Positions 1 to 12,995 are shown, numbered from the stretch's first letter. The stretch is DNA of 64,000 nucleotides from Bombus terrestris (GCF_910591885.1 NC_063281.1:6730700-6794699); one strand, 5' to 3'. Numbers and translations are program-made. The notes: generated by a model from the sequence alone, not told the origin.

Positions 1-324
1 CCATCGATCCATACAAGAGTGGGCAATTTTACGGTTCGCGAGAGGTGCATAAACTTGAACAGCGGGCATGATAGAAAGGAGGGTAGCCTCCTATCCCCAT
101 CGTGAGCGGTTTCTCGTCCTTTCCTCTTGCGATCTGGCTGTGTACGCGCGCGTGTAACGAGTTCGCGACGCGGCGTGCCGAACGGGAGACGTATGGGAAG
201 ACTGGTAACCGGGTGTACCGCGGCAACGGAGCAGAGTCGAACCGATCCCTCGCTTGTTTTTGTTCCGACTGACTTATCGATATTGGCACGTTGTGTTACG
301 AACGTGTACGTAACTACTCCTCCG

Positions 325-465
325 GGGGATGAGGAGAGAAGACAGGGGACAAGAAAGAAGAGAAAAGAGACGGGCCGGCAAAAAGGAAGAAAAGAAGAGC
401 GACGGAAGAATTGTGGAGAACGAAGCCGCACGGAGGCAGAGGACTCGAGAAGCCAGAATAAATCG
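325..465 (+). repeat. GA-rich polypurine tract
   Basis: The plus strand is mostly A and G, especially about 326-420, with only scattered pyrimidines. It is an imperfect low-complexity tract and not a clean microsatellite. Confidence 0.75.
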
Positions 466-2258
466 AACTCGACTGAATTATTGCTAAGCGAGGGTAGAAC
501 TTTGACCGGCGCGGCGCCGTGGCGTGCCGCGCGTGCCTGTGCGCGCGTTCAAGTTTCCGACGAGGACTAGGACATTTTACATGATATTTTATGTTCAAAA
601 GAAGTATAATTTCAATGTTATTAAAAAAAGATATTATTGACTATGTTACACGAACGTTACACGAGATTTAAATTTACTAAAACTCTGGATCCCGTTAGTT
701 TTCTCGGATACGGTGAAACGATAAGAGACAATATACTTGTACTGTAGAACGATAAAGGCATAACTCATCGTTTGTCGCAATTTTTCGCAAGAAAACAAGC
801 TGAAGCAGTAAGAAAAAGATGCATTATACGTCCAAGGATAACCATGATGGTACGCTAATATGGAAACGGGTATAATGTTGAAACGTGTTTACCTCTATCA
901 AGAGTATATTATTACCGTCCACCGAGCGATTGTAATGGCCGGCGGGAGTGAAAGAATAGCTACATGACAGTCAAAAGAAGCTACTCCCTCGTCTTTAGAG
1001 GAGGCCGATACGCCACTTCCGCCGGCGTTAGAGAAAGGAGTATCGAGCAACGTTCAAGAAAAGCGAATGAACGTTCCTTTCATGAGGCTCGAGTTAGGCG
1101 AGAGTTATTGCCAAGTAGACGCGTTGTAATAGAGACAAGTGAGTAATAGTTGATTCCTAGCCGAGTCTCGCGCCTCGCTTCGAAGTTGTTAATTATGTAA
1201 TCTCGCTAATTGCGGGCGGGGGAATGATCATTTCCGTTCCGTTCTTTTCTTCGCGTCTAGAAGGCTGCCCTGTCAGTCTTCGCGCGATCATTTCGACTAA
1301 AACGGCTAGCGCGTGTTTGATCAACGAAGAAGACGCGATCCGAGGAACTGGTTTCGAGATAAACGCAACTATGTAAATTTCGGCAGCCGGACACGTGTAT
1401 TAACGCTACATTTGCCAGCGGGGAGCAATAAATCCTTTTGTTCCTTCCACCAGGGATGGCGAAAGAGGACGAAGCACGGGCCACCTCTTTGTGTGCCCTC
1501 TCGTCTCGTTTTATTTCGTTCGATTTCTTTTCACGGGGGAAGCGGGGGGCGGGAGGAAGCTGCGTTAACGGTGTATCGACCTACTCGCGGTCAGAAGTGC
1601 AAACTGAGCGAAAGCTAACGACGTACTGCTCAAAACAAACGTGTACAACTTCTGTCCATTTTTTAAATCCATTTCTTGGACCAGTAACTTTTGTTCTTCG
1701 AGTCACCTGTTATTCGATCTTTACGAAAGAATTAGATAGAACGTTGAAAATTTTATTACATGGCAAGCAAAAATTGCGAGCAACGAGGAGGAAAAGAAGG
1801 GCAGTTTAGATGGAAACACGCGCGAGTAGATCGTATTGCGCAAGAAAACGGTAACCGCGATGCCATGTGAACGCTTTAATTATTTAAGTCCCGGATCCTG
1901 CGGCTCGATTCCACCTTCCTCGTTTTCTTGCCACGGCCTTGGTAACCCTCTCTTCTTCTAATTATTACCAGTGGCACGGTGCTCCTTACATGCCGCTCGG
2001 TAAACACAGGCCTCCGCCACTACCTGCTGACCGCGGGATTATTTATTTCTCTTAATTGCCCGTCGCGTTGCCTCCTTCGCCGCGATTTAAGTCATCGAGT
2101 ATCGAGGCGATAACGAGAGGAACGAATTACTCATACGTTGCACGAACCAAGCTGGAAATTATGAGCTTACGATAACAAAAGATACTAAATCGACATTTTT
2201 CACTGCATCTTGTTGAAGAAAAAAAATCAAAACTGTTATCGCTAAGAGAATAGAGCTC

Positions 2259-2281
2259 TAGAATTTTCAGTGAAAATTCTA
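2259..2281. repeat. 23-bp near-perfect palindrome
   Basis: TAGAATTTTCA and TGAAAATTCTA are perfect 11-bp inverted arms around one central G. The arms contain GAAnnTTC twice, the half-site arrangement used by heat-shock factor, but the two units are 3 bp apart instead of the canonical 2. The resemblance may be chance. The palindrome is read directly from the sequence. Confidence 0.9.
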
Positions 2282-3354
2282 CGAAACGAAACAACTAAAA
2301 AAGTATCACAAACTTGGAATATTTCACTCCAAAGCATTAAATCTATCGATTATAGACACAATAACCGTTCAAATTCGCAATAAAAGTGAGTACTAAAAAT
2401 TTTGCGAAAGTTAAAGCGCTCGTCTCTCGGCGGAGCAGAAGATGGAAGATTTCCGGCGGAAAATCGAAAGAAAGAGAGGACGGGTCCAAAAATATCGCGT
2501 TAGACGGGCGAGCCGGTGAAACAGGTTCCACGTTCGCTTTTCGTCAACGGCAAAGTCAATACACGCAAGGCCGTCTAGCCAGAAGATGACCCAAGATGAT
2601 CTTGCCCGTTCGCAACATGCAGCTCATTTTTCCTTTTTTCTTTCCCCTTCTTTTTTCACCTGACACGAAAATAGATTAATAAGTGGGCGCGTGAAGAATT
2701 TGTACACGCTCGTCTCCACGGATCGGATGATCAATAAAGAATTAGCGGCATGCTAAACGGCGAACGAATTAGAAACGGTTGCCTCGTTGTGGGCCGCGAG
2801 AGCAAACAGGTTTGACGTTTTCCATGCTGCACAAGGACACATCCGAGACATACTAGGTTCGCACTTTCACTCGATTTTTCCAGCGACGAGACACGTTAAA
2901 TTAACGACTGGCGCGCGTTAGAAGTTCACGCGGATCGGTTAGCACCTTGTTTAGAGGCGATGTACGTAATGTAATCCCGATCGTGCCGGCGAATGTCTGT
3001 ATTTTGTGTTTTAACGAGCTTAAATTGCACGTTTGAAATGTAATATCGACGCCTGGCCGAGTTGGTACGGTCGAATAATTCCTCTTGTATAAATCGTATC
3101 GATTCAGTTAGACGACGATAAAACGTACCGAGGGATGCAGGATGTTGTTTTTAAGGTGTTTCTAATGGTCAATAAAACGTGGTTATTAAATCTGGGAAAT
3201 AAATAGCATTATTACGTGATACTCTTTTTCTCTTTTATTTTTGAACACGACCTAAGTCGCTGGACTCCAGTCCGAGGGTTAAATCGAAGATAAGAATGTC
3301 GAGCATTTAGTTCACCGTTTATTGCGAGGCGAATACGGCCGGTAGGGTGGACAA

Positions 3355-3591
3355 GACACGCAGAGAGACTCCAGAAAGGGACTCCAGAATGTGGGGGAGG
3401 AGAGAAGAAGTCAGATATGAAGAAGAAGAAGAAGAGGAAGAGGAGGAAGAAGAGGAGGAGGAGGAGAAGGAGGAGGAGGAGAAATAAAATGGTTAGGAAG
3501 GCGGTGGAGGCGGAGGAAAGAAAGGAAAAAGAGCAGACCAAGTAGGAAGAGGAGACGAAGAGGAACGGAACAGAGAGAGAAAGAGAGACGC
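3355..3591 (+). repeat. GA-rich tract with (GAA/GGA)n core
   Basis: The core at 3419-3484 is an almost uninterrupted GAA/GGA trinucleotide run. The flanks to about 3591 stay GA-rich. Read on the minus strand it encodes Leu/Phe runs, which explains a 147-codon minus-strand open frame at 3212-3655 that should not be taken for a membrane protein. Long polypurine runs of this kind can adopt triplex structure and are prone to length change. Confidence 0.9.
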
Positions 3592-6500
3592 TGATGGGAT
3601 TATAAGTAATGCGCCGCAGCACGTGGCCCCGGTGAGCCCACCTCCAGGTTGTCAAACCTGTTTCTTCCTATGTGCCATCGTCTCGAAGGCGAAGATGCAG
3701 CGTGAGCGCGGGTGCCGCGCGTACCACGAAATCCTATCGACCGATTTCAGCGTTCGTCCCACAAAATAGACATCTTATGTACCACCTTTCATAACATCCA
3801 CCAGAAATTCATCAATTAGAATAAAAAAGTTTCCAACATCGACACAGAAGAGAGGATTTACGAACAGGCTTTTCGTGTTGGTTGTTTGGCAACGCGGAGG
3901 CGTTACCTCGTCAAGAGTGAGATCCACTGTCGAAATACCCGGAGGAGCAAGTAGCAACCATTAGGCGACCAACCTGTGCCTTAATGGAAAAATTGAAGAT
4001 AACCACCGGCCTGCCACTCGACCACTCAACCGATTCGCCTGCCTCGCTATGGGAGGCGTTTTCGTCGATTACGTCAACAAACTGGCCCCGATCGTTTCGT
4101 CTCGGTGAGCCTAAACCCTTCCCCTGGCAACCTGCCACAATCTCGATCTCCTTTCGTTTCCTTCGTTCGTGGTGTTCTTCGTCCCGAGAATAAAGCAAAG
4201 AAGGAGAGAGAGAGAGAGAAAGAGAAAAATTGCGATTTTTCGCGATCGTTAACATATACAGGCGATAGATCGTAACCTTAATCATAATTCTTCCCGCTAT
4301 ACGTTTCTCGCTTTAAATATTTCCAGCAATTAGCCCGCGATTTCTGCTAACGTGCTTGTTATTACGTGCATCGGCCGGCCCCTTTTAGCCAGGTAATTAC
4401 AGATCAGTATTCGAAACGCGCCAAAGATTCGTGTTCTGCCGCGTTAGCCGGTATCTACCATTGATTATTCGCTCCTATGTCAAATATGCGGCTGCTCGGA
4501 TCGCGACCTGCCTTTCAAGCCGTTATAATTGAATCAGTTTAACGCGGTCAGGCAAAAGCAACGTAGCGTTTCTGTTTGCAGTAGATATTATCTTTGTACA
4601 GCACATACGTCAATTTTGGAATATAAATCTACATATGCATTCTTTCAAAAAATTTTTTCACCAACTTAACACGCAATTTCGTTTATAATTAAAATGCTTT
4701 TACAGCAAACGATTGCACAACGATTTCAGATAGGATCTATTTAAGGATCGATTCGAAAGATCCGTTTGCTCTCGAACAGAGAAGAAATTGAAACGTTGTA
4801 TGTGAGTTCAATTTCGACGCTACCGGATCAATTTTATTTTATACTCGATCGCAGAGACACAAGAAATCTTTCGATCGATCGTCCTACCGCTGGTCACCGA
4901 TCACCGGCGCCGATTTCTCCGCAGGTGTTCCGATCCGTGGCCGATCATCGATATTCTTTTTCAGGAAGATCGATGGATCACGGTTTGTATCATGGCTACA
5001 CCTCGAGCCGGTATATTGTTACTCGCATTAAAACCTCTTCATCCAGACTTCCCCTTTTTTCCTGTTTCTCCCCGTCCCCCTTCTGCGCGATAATATTAAT
5101 GGCCAATTTGATTTATCCTCCTCGAATATTGATTCAGTGTTATATTCAATTGCATCATGCATTGATGTTTAAAACTGGTAACTTGGATTTGTATATTAGA
5201 AAGTTTCAGAAAATTCTGTATTCTCCGATATTAAACGGTGTTTCAACGTAGAAGAGAAACTCGATAAATACCGATAAACAAAACACTAACCATTTTTCTC
5301 TGGCAAAAGTAAAACTATTTTTAAAATTATTAATAAATATGAGACAAAAATCTGCGAGACTTCATCGAGGAGATGTATGGAAATTATCAGGAAATCGACG
5401 TACATCGACAAAGAGAATTGGCGATAAAACATGGTTACGAAAATCAGGGTAGACAAACCGCGGAAGATTAACGCTATTTGAGAACGTGCGTGAAAGTGGC
5501 CGTTTGAGGCACAGGTGGCGAAACGATCGCTTTTACATCGAGCCATTAAAATAAGACTCGATCGTGCCGCATAATGGGATCGATTTGTACCAGCCAGCAA
5601 GTAAGCAGGAATCCACTTACGCGAGGACCGACTTTTCGTTGGAAACCTGTCGTACACGTTTCTCAAAATAAACCGGCGATAAATGACCGGGAGAATCGGA
5701 TATCGTCGTCGTGTCTAATCGCAGAACCGTGGGTGACGTTCGATCTTCTAAGAAGCTAACACATGTTCTCTAAACCTAAGAGATTTTAGCTTCCAACATT
5801 CTTTTGAATATTTATGATTTATTATTTCTATAACATTCGTTGACAGTGAGTAACTATGTTCCATGACCACACGGAATACGTGAAAAACTCTGCTATAATA
5901 TAAAAATATTAAATGTTAATTGAATATAACATTTGACTCGCTGAATATTCTACTTATTGTAAAATTATAAAGAACGCAAGTTAAATAAAGTAAATAATAT
6001 ACAAAAGCAAAATGAACCTACAATTCATATTTAACTCTAAATGTAAAAGATACAAATTCCAGAAATAGAATTTCTCAATGATATATAAAAATTGTTTAAC
6101 CTCTGATTAGCTACATATTAATTAAATTACCGTGTACGACACGAAAGTTTCAATGGCGTGCAAGGATATCGACGACAGAGATTCGCGAAATCGTGCTGAA
6201 TATATTTCACAAGGAATGGTGGAAGGGACCGTGGAAGGTTAAAGGGGGTTGGGTCAGATGGAGACTGCATGGGTGTATCATTACCAGGCTGACCCCTCCC
6301 GCGACTGATCTTTCAGAATCTGGAGCAGACCGTTTCACATGTGAAAGGATACCGGTTGTGTCAACGCGTAATTATTGTCTGGGCTCATGGATCCAGTCGC
6401 AACTCGCGAATCTGACAATAGTTTCGCTGTCAACGCGTACTGGCGTTCGAGTGAAACGTCTTGTAGGACACCGAAGCCGGTCACGAAACGAAGTTTAGAA

Positions 6501-8060
6501 CAGAAACCGCGCCGCTGCCTGCGGCTTCCTCCAGACCTTGCATGAATATACGGGGAAGCAGGAGACGTCGATCGGAATTTCATTGGAAACCAGCGTTTCC
6601 CACAGCTCATCAAAGGAGAATTCATAAAATATGTACACACGTCGACGGACAAGAATTTTGAAAAATATACAGGACTATTAACGACAAGACCTTTTCATTT
6701 TTATTTGAATAAGACATTTTTCAAAGACAGTACCGTTCGATGGAAGATTTATTTTATGACGGAAATGACAGAGATGAGAAAAATGAAGGCTCGAAAAGTA
6801 AGGAAGGTGACGACGTCCAACCGAGTGACGTTTATCCGAGCAGACAGAACGCTCGTGCCATAAAGAACTTTTTTATTAGCCTGTGCACGAAGGGAGCAAC
6901 GGTTGTCGACAGTCGCTACCCAGTAATGCGAACAGAAATTACTGCTATTAGCGATTGTAACGTTGCAAACGGGCAACGGCGAAAAGGCCGAATATCGATT
7001 GGCGTACAGGCTTAACGATACGTTCGCGCCAGATATAAAAACAAATCTATAATTTCTGCAGTCGAAAAAGCGTTTCGCGTGCCGACCGGAGACAATAACC
7101 AAGCCACGGCCGGCCCTGGCAATTTTACATAAACGCAATTATCCTTTTACTGCCCTAATTGCTTTCGTAACGTCCACCGTCTCCGAAGGTCTGCGTCTCT
7201 GTAAGAAACACGAGCAACGTCGAACAGCAGCCTCTTTGTCGAGTCTATAGATACCGGATGTATCTCGAATCCGATCGAGATCGTAGCGAAACGATGGCAC
7301 GCTGTAATCGATCGTTGCATAGCTCAATCGCGGCTGTCTGCACGCGTCCCGATTACCTTAGCCGGAGGCTATGGTTCATGCTGAATTTTAATTCACAACT
7401 GGTAGAGGGTGTAATTAGATAGTAACGGCGGCGATCCGACGGACTTGGGTAAGCTCTAAATTAAATCGCGAGCCGATCCCCTTGTACAGCTCGTGATCCC
7501 GCCACACGGTTCCGTGAGAGAAAACACGCGGCAAGACGAAAAGAGAAACGAAGAGAAACGGACAGATATGCATGCTTATCGATCGTGCCACGGCTTGGTG
7601 TGGGAACGCGTCATAATTAGGTAACTAGTGAAAAAGCAGAGAGCAGGGAGTTATGGAACTGAGTCGTTGGAACGCGATAATAGCTCTCCGGAATCACTAT
7701 TGAAAAATTTCTTCTACAAGCAGGATCTTGACGATCGCAAAGGCGTCTCCTGGTAAAATACACGCACGTGCCACGTACACGGGGAAATATACGCGAGGTG
7801 AAACTGCCATGCGGGGTTCGAATAGGTCAACCTTCGAGACCCGAGCTCCGATGTCGACTTAACGATTTGACCGGTTCCAGTCGTTAATCAGCTAGGATAG
7901 TCCGGTGGTGGGTATCTAATTGACGGCTAATTGAAACGGATTGTTAAATGAGAAACACGATAACGAACAGTACCAGGATTATTACAAAACGTTCTTGCAA
8001 CAGCGTGGCCACCGATACGAACGAAAGGTACAAATGGCTATGGTGATTACGATTTCCTGA
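3592..8060. other. gene-free stretch
   Basis: No supportable gene. The longest open frame (4766-5251, plus, 161 codons) has no recognisable domain. A (GA)n microsatellite sits at 4200-4228. About 5760-6140 is a markedly AT-rich spacer. Small hairpins occur, for example CAGGTT/AACCTG near 3641-3656 and a CC-GG-rich one near 7358-7375. Overlapping open frames on both strands at about 6190-7140 look like chance frames in stop-poor DNA. Confidence 0.6.
4200..4228 (+). repeat. (GA)n microsatellite
   Basis: A short run of GA dinucleotides, interrupted near its 3' end by AAAGAG. Perfect for about seven units. Confidence 0.9.
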
Positions 8061-11000
8061 AACGACGCGATGACGAGCGACCGATGGAATTTTCGACGCA
8101 TTTTTAACGCGTCTCCGACGACAGATGAAAAATCGCCACTATGCCTCTTCCCTTTTAGTCGTCGATCAGTCGTCTCTCTGATAGATCGGAAGGGAAGTCA
8201 GGTGTTTCATTTATCCTTCGTCTCCTTTTTTTTCAGAAAATGGACTATGTGGTTTTTGAGAGTAACATACGACACCAGAAGCAAAAAGAATAGAGGGGTC
8301 GACTCATGCTCGACACACTTTACGACTTATCTTTGCATCTGTTCCACTGACAGATTGTTTCCCGAAGCACGAAAGCGTGCCAAGCACAGGCGTCTGACTA
8401 TTTTTGTTCGTCATCCTGGAGCAGATTCTGATGCATGCAGACGATCGTGGGGTGTCTTGAGCTAAATCATCAAGGTTTTCCAGTACCCGGAAGGAAAGAA
8501 ATAGAAAATGTTCGCTTGTGAGAGATTTATTGTTTCTAAGTCTCGGATTGTGAGCTATGGAAGAAGAAATTGAGAAATGCAATTACGGAAATGATGAAAT
8601 CTTAAAAATTCAAACTTCATCTTACTATATCTTTATTCAAATAAACGTTTAAAAATTGGAACAAAGTGAAACGAGGTTCCCTTAACATTCTGGCAGTGTT
8701 GTTCACTTATTCGAAAGATCAAAGAAACGCCGTAATTCACTGTTCCACATCACTCGAAGGAAAATTGAGAAGCTCTGGAAAAAAAGGTTTCGTTAGCGCG
8801 AGCCGAAACGAGAGAAATCCTTATTTTCGATAAGCCGTCGGCGTGTTCCGCGGTGAATTGGGACCCGGAGAGTGATTTATACCGCCTCTGGATGAATCAT
8901 CCTCGTCGGCAAAAGGAGCCGGATAAGTATATAACCGTGTGTCGATGCCGGGAGATTACCAAGATCTGTGCTTGATACGCGCTCAACGTGGAAGTGTGTG
9001 GGTGCGACGACCAGGCGAAGGAGGATCGACTGCACATTTTTCCTCCGAAACCCTCGTCGTTCTCTCCTCTTACGTCGCGCTACGGAGAAAGTTAGCGTAT
9101 ACACGTGAAAGCAGCTCGTATAATCTCGCAAGGACTCGCCTTGCTGCCGGTTTCCAACGATCGCGTCAACAATCGAGTCAACAATCGAGTCAAATACGGC
9201 TCCGATATCTGCATTGTTATCAACACTCTAATGCGCCTACGACAAGATTATCGCCGGATTCATGGAATACGAAACGTCGACGAAGAACAGACCTCGAGCA
9301 AACAACCGCTTTAAGCGTTTATCTCGCGTTGCCTCAAGATTAACGTCTCATTTCGCGAATACAACCGATTCATCCAAATTCGATCTTCATTGAATCGGCC
9401 GATAAATCAAGCCTCGGCCTCTCCGCGCTACGCAGGCCAAGCAATTAAGAGGCCTCCTAAACTCTAAAGGCGTTTCCAGTCTATTGAACGGCCGCTATTG
9501 GCGATTCAAAGGCGCCGACACGAATCGAACGGTGGAAAATCGGAGGGAACAGAGCTCCTTCGGGATCACGGGCTCGTACAAGGACCTGCTCGCACATGTT
9601 TCGGTTTAAGTTCCCTCCAGCGGCACCTGGCGTTGAGTCCTTGAACCTTTGGAGCCGCGCCTTCCGGGTACGACCAGGGACCCACACCTACACATCGGTG
9701 CACACTCATGCACACGTTCGGCTCACCGCGCCGCCGCGCACACATGTGTTTTCTCCCCCGCACCAAAGCCAGAGAGCAGTGGCGTAGCCAGTATGTAAAT
9801 CAGTTCGTTCCTTCTGCTTCGCCACGGACTAGCCGAGCCGTTGCGAGGGAGGATCGAGAGTTTCGAAAGAAGATTCGCCTTCCTCGAACTCGACGAGCAC
9901 GAACCGACGTTCAGAGGGGACGACCGATAGAAATTTGAGGAAAAATCGCACGCAATCGCGACTTATCGACGAACTTTTTTCCTTACTTTCTAATTGTCAG
10001 TTTGATGTCGGTGTGATATATTGGCATTTTTTATGATATACAAATGTTATGCGAATTATACGAAAGTTAGAAAAGTTCGTTGACGTTTCAAAGGTGGATT
10101 AGAAGGTTCTGATTTTTTTGGAAGTTCATTTGCATGTCGATGTACGGAATAAGAATAAGGAAAGAGAGACGCCAATGGGAATCACCCTGTGGCACGCGCT
10201 ATCGCATGGAAACACCCTCTTGAGTAGGATTTAGACGTTATATACGGAAGTCTGCCGTTTCCTGACATGCACTTCCCGATACGACACGTGTCTTGCCAGC
10301 CACTGTAGTCGCAATGGATCCGAAAAGTCGTGGGGAGAAATAAGATTTATGTATTAGGAAGCAAGCAGACGAAACTGCATCTGATGCACCGAACGGAGGA
10401 TTCTATAAATACCGATAACCAGCTACAACCATTTCTATTTACGCTTCAATCAATTGTACACAAGTTTTCAACTACGTTGCTCAAAACCAAATACATATCT
10501 GCTGAATTTTAATACAGAAATCTTCGTTACAACGTGAAAGTAATAAATATATATTTCATTTATTTCCAAAAGATATCAAAAGTTATTCGTATTCTAATTT
10601 ATTCCAAGCCATTTTTCGTATCCTAAGATGCGCCTGTATTTTAATGGCAAGAGAATTATCAATTCATTTCTAGTTGAAATGCTTTGATGAGGAACAAATT
10701 CGAACGACGAAGACAGGTCGAAGTAAATGACAACGTCAACCGGGTTACCCTTTCTCTGAAGTCGCTTTAGGAACTGCCGCGGGTTCAGAAGAACACGCAG
10801 CATCGTGCCAGCACAAATGAGCGCGATGTTCCATCCGGTCGACGTGAATCCTGGTGCATGTCGCGAGCCCACGCCCAGAATTCCCGATCCTCTTCATCAC
10901 CCCGGACCCGCCAAATGATATTGTTGCCCCGAAATCTCACCATTCCGCCGTTACAACGGCGGCGATGAAACAACAGAATCGGCCAAGAACGAGAATTCCA

Positions 11001-12150
11001 CAGCTTGTGCAGTAAAACACGACGCAAGGTTCCAAGTACAAGAAAGGGAACAGCTCCAACGATTCTGCGTAGCGGTTCCCTTGTCACCGTGTAACTATAT
11101 CCGTTTTCTTGGCCGGAAATTGGTTCGTGCAATCGAAAGAGCGATGGAAAAATTAGTAAAGACGTTGGAATCCTTCATTTAGCATTTGTTGAAAATTGAC
11201 CGAAAACGATTTAACTGGTAAAATAAATTTTTAGCATTTACATTGTCTAACATTTCCACTCTCGAATTATGGATCTACTTTGGGTTTGGAAGCTTTGGGA
11301 AGTTGTAACTGAGATTTCGTTGTTTCCTCGTTCGTATCGAAAACTACGAAATGTCTGAATGACTTTTGCAACTTAAAGTTCAACGCGTATTCACTTTCCC
11401 ATATTAAAATTTCGTGTAACTATTATAGCAAACAGCAAGGAAGTAGATTCTCGAATTCAGTAGCCAGAGATAAACTGAAAGCTAAACGACGACTGTGAGG
11501 AGCTATCAATGTACAAAATAGAGCGATCTCCTGGGAGCGTCGGGGGTTTCACTCGTAGCTCTCTACAGCCTCATTGTTTTCTAGTCTGGCTGTCGTTTGG
11601 GCGTGGAGATCGTATCAGCTCGATTCACGTGTCGCGCCCATCCTCTCCGTTGATTTGACAATGTCTAGAGCACGGAAGCTGGAAAGGTCACGGAAGACAC
11701 CTAAGTGGAAATGCAAATAAATTACGCGACGGCCGTGGCCACGATTATTGCTCCACGCCGCATATAACCGTCCATTTGTAATTATAATGCAGCAATTAGA
11801 GGGCTGTCGTGATCCTGAGAGATCTACCGACCCGATCGCAAGGACGATTACGATCGGATCGTCGTGTATACTCGATCCTAAACTTAATCTTAAATGTAAA
11901 GTCTCCTCCCTCGTTTGACCCGCCCGTCGCGGTTGGGTCTTGGGAAACTAGGAAGAGATATCTGTTATTTTTTTTAATTGCTCTCTCTCCTCCATGTACA
12001 AGAAGCAGCGACCGAGTGATGCAAGCCGATCTAACGACTTGCTTAGGATTTTACGATAGATTGATTGGTCGTAAACGAAATCTTCGAAACCAGTCTACAA
12101 CATAGATACGTTAGCTCGATAGCGTTGTAGCTTCAAGAATTCGTAGATGC
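8061..12150. other. gene-free stretch
   Basis: No gene recognised. A polypyrimidine tract ending in CAG at 8222-8236 resembles a 3' splice site, but no credible exon follows. AT-rich patches occur at about 9960-10140 and 10490-10620. Two overlapping minus-strand frames at 10594-11132 form a possible but unrecognised coding relic. The octamer ATGCAAAT is present at 11709-11716. The remaining open frames (8070-8465, 8939-9343, 11809-12105) have no motif I know. Confidence 0.55.
9165..9193. repeat. 12-bp tandem repeat, 2.4 units
   Basis: GTCAACAATCGA is repeated perfectly (9165-9176 and 9177-9188) followed by the partial unit GTCAA. It is too short to suggest function. Confidence 0.9.
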
Positions 12151-12158
12151 ACCGATCC

Positions 12159-12237
12159 GTTACGTGTCACGTGTGTACACATGTGTTATGTACACTACGT
12201 GTTACGTTGTAAGTGCATATTTCACACACGTGTAAGT
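12159..12237. promoter_or_regulatory. ACGTG/E-box-like cluster
   Basis: Four ACGTG cores start at 12162, 12169, 12197 and 12228. Two of them lie in the palindromic E-box CACGTG (12168-12173 and 12227-12232). ACATGTG and two GTACAC-type palindromes lie between them. Known bHLH and bHLH-PAS factors bind CACGTG or ACGTG. That this particular cluster is bound is inference. No promoter or gene can be tied to it, although a possible promoter lies about 475 bp downstream. Confidence 0.35.
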
Positions 12238-12711
12238 CGAAACGAAAGGAAGCGACGATGACAGGCAAGGAGAACGACTTCCGAGAGCAACCTTTAGACT
12301 TTAGACTAATTCAACGATTTCCCTCGGCGAAATTGTTCCAACCTCCCACTAAGATTTCACGGATATTCCCCTGAGCTGTTGGAGGATAGTCCTGAGAATG
12401 GTTACGCTCGTGGTGTCGGTGAGCACTTGGAGTCTTAACGCGCTGCACTTACGAGCACGTGCCTTCGAAGCGTAGGTGATTCGATAAAGGTTCTCGTGCA
12501 TGTACATCTCAATGGTGGTCGAAGGATGAAGCCAGCGAGTTAAAGGAAGCGGAAAGAGGAACGGATGGAACGAGCAAGGGGGAAGAAGACGAAAGCTGAA
12601 GAAGAACGAAGCAAAAGAAAAGCACGAAGGCGCGAACGCAACAGTATAAGGAGGTTTATGTAAAACGGCATTCCACGTAGTGGTGTCTACTCAATCCTTA
12701 TCTAAAGCAGT

Positions 12712-12745
12712 TATATAGAGTCGTTGGGAGTCGCGCCTTCTTCAG
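12712..12745 (+). promoter_or_regulatory. possible TATA/initiator core promoter
   Basis: TATATAG starts at 12712 and TTCAG with A at 12744 lies 32 bp downstream. This is the spacing expected between the first T of a TATA box and the start site in insect promoters. The initiator matches TCAG but not the full TCAGTY. I see no downstream promoter element at the +28 position. A strong 5' splice site follows at 12907, which would give a first exon of about 160 nt with no obvious coding frame. All of this is inference from motif spacing. Confidence 0.2.
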
Positions 12746-12903
12746 AAGGTAATGCACGCCCGGTACGTCTCGCTTTCCTTCCCCTTTCCTCCATCACTGG
12801 CCACTCTGGTTCTCCTTTCCACGGACTGCCTATCCTCCCTTAACGTCTATCGGATCCTTTACTTACACGAGTGCGTACGTACGCGTAGCACCAACGTTAC
12901 ACG

Positions 12904-12912
12904 CAGGTGAGT
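12904..12912 (+). other. strong 5' splice donor-like site
   Basis: CAG|GTGAGTAT matches the metazoan donor consensus closely, with the exon side ending at 12906. Isolated donor matches occur by chance at this density, so it gains weight only from the TATA/initiator pair about 160 bp upstream. Confidence 0.25.
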
Positions 12913-12964
12913 ATTTGCCTAGAGTGCTCCACCCGGTATTCTATCGGTTAAAGCCACACTCGTT

Positions 12965-12995
12965 CTCTCTCTCTCTCTCTCTCTTTCTCTTTGCT
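12965..12995 (+). repeat. (CT)n microsatellite
   Basis: About eleven CT units followed by TTTCTCTTT. It sits just downstream of the donor-like site and would lie inside the putative first intron. Confidence 0.95.

Larger units (their letters stand above)
1..3354. other. gene-free stretch
   Basis: I recognise no gene here. The longest open frame (127-570, plus, 147 codons) crosses a GA-rich tract at about 325-465, so its Lys/Arg/Glu-rich middle simply reads that composition. Around 515-547 there is a short GC-rich patch with GGCGCC, and 139-156 is an 18-nt alternating purine-pyrimidine run. AT-rich spacer covers about 560-960 and 2150-2400. Pyrimidine-rich DNA lies at about 2620-2660. CGTTAA-A-TTAACG at 2894-2906 is a 13-bp palindrome. 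Short exons or enhancers cannot be excluded. Confidence 0.6.

Noticed and set aside
3050..3125. A-box-like TGGCCGAGTTGG on plus strand
   Set aside because: No B box follows within tRNA distance.
3212..3655. Leu/Phe-rich minus-strand frame resembling a membrane protein
   Set aside because: It is the complement of the GAA/GGA repeat.
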